Origin: a bacterium
Lineage (GTDB): Bacteria; Zhuqueibacterota; Zhuqueibacteria; Zhuqueibacterales; Zhuqueibacteraceae
NCBI GenBank assembly: GCA_022072515.1
Contig: JAJVHT010000076.1
Location: 1-46,239, forward strand
Direction: 5' to 3'
DNA length: 46,239 nucleotides
Below, in pieces: positions 43,139 through 46,239 of the stretch. The position numbers were made by a program, and so were the translations under genes. A model generated the notes under the pieces. That model saw only the letters and a program-made list of their open reading frames with translations. It was not told the origin of the DNA and ran no database searches. Position 1 is the stretch's first letter. Each line of letters starts with the position of its first letter.

Positions 43139-43788
43139 GAGGGATTAACCATATGCAAAAGCCGATCAATCGCTGCAAGCTTCAATTTGTGGCTGGCCTT
43201 GTTGACAATGAGCCGGGCAGAAGACGTGAGAATTTCCTGATACACGATGAGGCCGTTCTCGCGCAGGGTCGCGCCGGTTTCAACGATATCGACGATCACA
43301 TCAGCGAGGCCGGTCAATACGCTTAATTCCACCGAGCCTTGCAGCGCGATAATTTCCGCCTGCACGCCAATGCGATCAAAATAGGCGCGGGCGATTTGCG
43401 GATATTTCGTGCCGACGCGAACCACCGAACGCAGATGCAATTTTTTTTCGGTTGGCGCCGGCCAGCCGGCCACCGCAATTTTGCAGCGCCCAAAACCCAA
43501 ATCGAGCGGCTCAAAAACTTCGGCAGCGCTTTCCTGTAACGTGTCCTTGCCAACAATGCCCAAATCGGCGATGCCATATTCCACATAAATGGGAACATCA
43601 TCCGCTTTCACCAAAATCGCGCGCATGCCACCGGCAGCGGCGGTGAGCATGAGTTTGCGGCTACGCAGCTCGTCATCTGAAAAGACATAACCGGCGGCTT
43701 GCAGCCAACGCAAGGCGGGGGCGAGTAATTTGCCTTTTGCCAACGCAATGATGAGTTCACCGGCGTTGAAAGGCGGCGAAGTATTCAT
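43135..43788 (-). CDS. hisG: ATP phosphoribosyltransferase, short form HisG
   Basis: This 217-residue enzyme starts the pathway by joining ATP and PRPP. It lacks the C-terminal regulatory ACT-like domain of the long form, so it belongs to the short HisG type that needs HisZ, encoded just upstream with a 4-nt overlap. Signatures are IIALAKGKLLAPALRWL, YVEYGIADLGIVGKDTLQE and VIVDIVETGATLRENGL, the PRPP-binding loop. Confidence 0.95.
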   Translation of the reverse strand: MNTSPPFNAGELIIALAKGKLLAPALRWLQAAGYVFSDDELRSRKLMLTAAAGGMRAILVKADDVPIYVEYGIADLGIVGKDTLQESAAEVFEPLDLGFGRCKIAVAGWPAPTEKKLHLRSVVRVGTKYPQIARAYFDRIGVQAEIIALQGSVELSVLTGLADVIVDIVETGATLRENGLIVYQEILTSSARLIVNKASHKLKLAAIDRLLHMVNPS

Positions 43789-44801
43789 GCTTTCTTTTGA
43801 ATAGCCGCGACCAGCAAGTCGAGATCGAAAGAAAAGCCGACGGCGGGCAGATTCGCGCCAAACCGGCTAATCAATTCATCGTAGCGACCGCCGGCGCCGA
43901 CTTCCTCACCGACGCCCGCTGCGAAAGCGCGCAACATGATGCCGGTGTAATAGCCCCAGCCTTCGACTTCACTCAAATCAAAAAAAACGTTGCCGGCGTG
44001 CGGATGCTTTTGAATCAGCGGCAACAACGCTTCAAGCCGCGCCACGGCTTGCTGGGAAATATCATTCTGTGCCAAAGCGCGCGCTTCCACCAGAATCGTC
44101 TCGCCGCCGTGCAAATTCGGCAGCCGTGTGAGCGCCGTGCGGACGGCCGCCGGCAAAGAAAATTCTTGCGCCGCTTGCGCCAGCCCGGCCGCATCTTTGC
44201 GTTCGACCAAATATTTCAAGTTGTGCAGCGTCTCGCCCGTAATCCCGGCTTGCGCCATGATCCCGTTAAAATAACCGATGTGTCCAATCGCGAGGCGCAC
44301 ATGCTTGATTTCCAGCGCCGCTAACCCAGCGAGGATGCTAATAACCGCTTCCGCATCGGCCGCCAGGCCATCGGCGCCGAGAATTTCAAAACCGATTTGC
44401 CACTTCTCCCGGCTGCGGCCAACATGATGCGGCTCGGCGCGAAAAACTTTACCGGAATAAAACAGCCGAATCGGCGCCGGCAGGCCGGCAAACCGGCTCG
44501 CGGCAATGCGCGCGATTTGCGCCGTAAAATCCGCGCGCAGCGCCAGCAAATTACCGTCACGATCGAGAAAGCGGTAAACTTTTTCATCGAGGCTGTTACG
44601 CCCGTTTCCCGTCTTGCCCGCGAGCAAAAACACATCGCTATATTCAAGCGTCGGCGTGATGATCTCATCAAAACCCGCCGCGGCCAGCGTGTCTTTCAAC
44701 CGCTGCTCGAGGTCTCGCCGTTGGCGCGCTTCTGCAAAGAAAAAATCTTTGACGCCGGGCGGCAAGCGGAGCGTGGGGTTTTCCGGCGAGCTGAACATCA
44801 T
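43785..44801 (-). CDS. hisZ: ATP phosphoribosyltransferase regulatory subunit HisZ
   Basis: This 338-residue HisRS-like protein lacks tRNA-charging function and forms the hetero-octameric ATP phosphoribosyltransferase with short HisG. The class II synthetase motifs are LRLPPGVKDFFFAEARQRRDLEQ, ITPTLEYSDVFL, KVYRFLDRDGNLLALRADFTAQIARI, FYSGKVFRAEPHHVGRSREKWQIGFEILGADG and GAGGRYDELISRFG. The anticodon-binding domain is missing, as expected for HisZ. ATG 44801 or 44798 is the start, with AGGGA close by; the open frame before it begins with TTG. It is the first gene of the his operon, with MITE copy 6 just upstream. Confidence 0.93.
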   Translation of the reverse strand: MMFSSPENPTLRLPPGVKDFFFAEARQRRDLEQRLKDTLAAAGFDEIITPTLEYSDVFLLAGKTGNGRNSLDEKVYRFLDRDGNLLALRADFTAQIARIAASRFAGLPAPIRLFYSGKVFRAEPHHVGRSREKWQIGFEILGADGLAADAEAVISILAGLAALEIKHVRLAIGHIGYFNGIMAQAGITGETLHNLKYLVERKDAAGLAQAAQEFSLPAAVRTALTRLPNLHGGETILVEARALAQNDISQQAVARLEALLPLIQKHPHAGNVFFDLSEVEGWGYYTGIMLRAFAAGVGEEVGAGGRYDELISRFGANLPAVGFSFDLDLLVAAIQKKA

Positions 44802-44847
44802 TTCCCTGGGTCCACTAAACGGCTGCAATTCAGAGTAAAAAATAATT

Positions 44848-44973
44848 ACAAAATTGTACCTACTCAGCTATTGCACCGCCCGGGTGCTTATTTTTGAGAT
44901 TTGTCATATCGCGCCATTTATTTTTACACACAGCTTTGAGCGCCCGGGCGGTACTGAATAGTTACACAAAATT
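44848..44973. mobile_element. IS66-type MITE, copy 6, with 8-bp target duplication
   Basis: The element is 44856-44965 (110 bp), with ends GTACCTACTCAG and CTGAATAGTTAC, the same orientation as copy 1 and very similar to it through the centre. Perfect 8-bp direct repeats ACAAAATT flank it at 44848-44855 and 44966-44973. It separates the paraoxonase stop codon (the duplication overlaps its last base position) from the his operon, landing within the his promoter region. Confidence 0.87.
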
Positions 44974-46031
44974 TAAAAAACTTTATCCATATTACAAACC
45001 AAAAAATATTTTTCAAACACCGACCCGATCAGCAATTTGTTCGCAAACACCGCGCCGACGCTCGCGCCGGAAATTTCTTCGCCGTTATTCAAATAGATTT
45101 GCTCAATTTTATACTCGCCATTTGCAGCAAAATTTATTTTGAGAATCTCCGAGGGCGAATGCTTCGTTTCATCTTTGGCATGTTTGGTAAACGTCAAGAG
45201 TTGCGGATGGGCGGCAACCCATAAATTGCCTTCGGCATCCAGCTCGATATTGTCCACGCCGGTGCCGAGCGGAATTTTTTTTCTAAAAGTCAAATCACCC
45301 GAAGCCGGGTCACGGTCATAAACATTGATTTTCAAACCTACACAGGCGGCGACATAAATAGTTTTGCCATCATGACTCACATTGATCCCGTTCGCATATT
45401 GCAAATCGCCGGCGACTTTCTTGAAGGCCGTACCGTCATAATACAACACATAAGACCGCGCCAATTGCAAAAACTCTTCCGCAGTTTTGCCAAGAGCAGA
45501 AACATTGCCGTGATCATTGGTTACATAAAAACGGCGCGACCCGACCGCGACGAGATCATTGGGGCTGTTCATCCATTCGCCGCGAATCGATTCGCGATGC
45601 ACGAGCAGGCTGTCCTGATAATCGAAAATCTCGACGACATCGTCGCCGCCGCGGTGATTCACCACGAAAAGCGCAGCGCCGTCATTTTCATCAAGCAACA
45701 GACTGAGGCCATGCGGATGGAAGGGCTGGGTGAAATTTTTCGTCAGATTTTTCGGCGCCGGTGTTGCCAAGTTTAAATCATACGCATAAATGGCGCCCAG
45801 GGTCGATTCACCGCGAAAAATCGCGCGCCGGTCGCTTGACGAGATGAACGCGACGCCGGTTTGCGGATGAATGGTTATGTCTTCGGCGCCAATCACGCCG
45901 TCGACCTTTTGACATTGCCCGCTAAAATGCGGTTTGAGCGTTTTGAACTCGCCAGCATGGCGGAGGGTGTCGAAAATGCGCCAAACAATAAAGAGCAGCA
46001 ACAAAATGGGTAGAATGCGCTTTATTCTCAT
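44973..46031 (-). CDS. Paraoxonase/arylesterase-like lactonase, membrane-anchored
   Basis: This 352-residue protein starts at ATG 46031, chosen because GGAG lies 9 nt upstream. One N-terminal hydrophobic segment (~5-20) gives an uncleaved anchor or signal. The rest is a six-bladed propeller of the PON type. All known PON1 calcium ligands have matches: E50-D51 (GAEDITIHP), N158 (SPNDLVAVG), N214 (YANGINVSHDG) and D260-N261 (GVDNIELDAEG). H105 in FHPHGLSL matches the PON1 catalytic histidine pair region. PON enzymes hydrolyse lactones and esters, so a lactonase role outside the cytoplasm is likely. The stop codon abuts MITE copy 6. Confidence 0.88.
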   Translation of the reverse strand: MRIKRILPILLLLFIVWRIFDTLRHAGEFKTLKPHFSGQCQKVDGVIGAEDITIHPQTGVAFISSSDRRAIFRGESTLGAIYAYDLNLATPAPKNLTKNFTQPFHPHGLSLLLDENDGAALFVVNHRGGDDVVEIFDYQDSLLVHRESIRGEWMNSPNDLVAVGSRRFYVTNDHGNVSALGKTAEEFLQLARSYVLYYDGTAFKKVAGDLQYANGINVSHDGKTIYVAACVGLKINVYDRDPASGDLTFRKKIPLGTGVDNIELDAEGNLWVAAHPQLLTFTKHAKDETKHSPSEILKINFAANGEYKIEQIYLNNGEEISGASVGAVFANKLLIGSVFEKYFLVCNMDKVF

Positions 46032-46067
46032 TACAGCCACTCCGGTTAAAAGAATTATAAGATGCAA

Positions 46068-46098
46068 ATAAAAAGCGCCAAACGCAAGCTTTGGCGCT
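46068..46098 (-). terminator. Rho-independent terminator, leftward
   Basis: AGCGCCAAA (46074-46082) and TTTGGCGCT (46090-46098) form a perfect 9-bp stem with a 7-nt loop. On the minus strand the stem is followed by TTTTATTT, a U-rich tail. It should stop transcription arriving from the right before the paraoxonase gene, so a leftward gene probably lay to the right before the IS inserted. Confidence 0.6.
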
Positions 46099-46126
46099 CG
46101 AATAAACTAAAATGTGTAATACCACA

Positions 46127-46239
46127 ATAGAAATGTCAGGTTTCTGCTCGATAGAAATGTCAGGTTTTTGTTAATTGGAAATTCACCCGTAACGGAGGAA
46201 TTTCCCAGAATGACAGGAACACTGACGATGAATCAGAAA
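46127..46239 (+). mobile_element. Left end of an insertion sequence, ISNCY-like (cut by window edge)
   Basis: Two 17-bp identical direct repeats (ATAGAAATGTCAGGTTT at 46127-46143 and 46151-46167) lie 24 bp apart. They are followed by a GGAGGA ribosome-binding site and the first ten codons of a plus-strand gene at 46210 (MTGTLTMNQK). That start resembles helix-turn-helix transposases of the ISNCY/IS1202-like group that I recall beginning with similar MNQKE text. The exact family and left boundary cannot be proven from this piece. Confidence 0.5.
46210..46239 (+). CDS. Transposase, N-terminal ten codons only
   Basis: The ATG at 46210 is preceded by GGAGGA at 9-nt spacing and encodes MTGTLTMNQK before the window ends. 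The match to ISNCY-type transposases rests on these few residues and on the repeated sequence just upstream. It is partial because of the window edge, not known to be truncated. Confidence 0.45.
   Translation, partial: MTGTLTMNQK

Noticed and set aside
44866..44957. MITE arms as simple rho-independent terminators
   Set aside because: The arms are 50 or more bases apart with an AT-rich centre and no U-tail, and the target duplications show they arrived by transposition, although they might secondarily affect transcription.
1..46239. CRISPR arrays or phage genes
   Set aside because: No series of equally spaced direct repeats and no phage structural or integrase genes were seen.

Overview
The window looks like a piece of a chromosome from an uncultivated Gram-negative bacterium of the FCB/KSB1/Calditrichota type (inference only; there is no rRNA marker here). 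The reasons are TonB-type outer-membrane receptors, a long secreted multidomain protein ending in a FlgD-Ig-like sorting domain, a c-type cytochrome lipoprotein, and a complete compact his operon of the short-HisG plus HisZ type. The genetic code is standard: TGA closes many of the genes. No rRNA, tRNA or CRISPR array was found.

Layout. 1-4392 (minus): a secreted SGNH hydrolase running off the left edge and a large secreted beta-propeller/carbohydrate-binding protein. 5133-9171 (minus): branched-chain aminotransferase, then the unit GNAT > cupin > ATP-grasp > cystathionine gamma-synthase/lyase. 9242-11677 (minus): a PaiB-like flavin protein and a group II PLP decarboxylase. 11741-16737 (minus): an accessory set of YfiT/DinB protein, two EamA exporters, a MerB-like organomercurial lyase with an in-frame UGA at a catalytic cysteine position, a DJ-1/PfpI protein, a phosphonatase-like HAD and a DinB protein. 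A MocR regulator faces the opposite way at 16934. 18565-21380: DapA-family aldolase, DinB, thioesterase and rpiA. 21778-25698 (plus): cysteine desulfurase, mnmA, panB and an ECF S-component. 25695-32784 (plus): two outer-membrane barrel proteins, a cytochrome c and an unusual FHA-FHA-TM-lytic transglycosylase fusion. 32869-37304 (plus): an AttEFGH-like lipoprotein/lipid ABC system. 37340-44801 (minus): hisZ-G-D-C-B-H-A-F-IE. 44973-46031 (minus): a paraoxonase-like lactonase. The right edge carries the start of an insertion sequence.

The most interesting item is the MerB-like gene at 13536-14201. Its two halves lie in one frame, separated only by UGA, and that UGA sits where MerB has its catalytic Cys159. 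Directly after it is a 6-bp hairpin with a GGUC loop, the loop sequence of the E. coli fdhF SECIS. This predicts a selenocysteine organomercurial lyase, encoded with two drug/metabolite exporters and thiol-chemistry proteins.

The window is also peppered with a ~110-bp miniature transposable element. Three copies have perfect 8-bp target duplications and GTAA-like ends, as in IS66-family elements; degenerate relatives bring the total to six. A two-hairpin structure with complementary loops lies between rpiA and the desulfurase gene.
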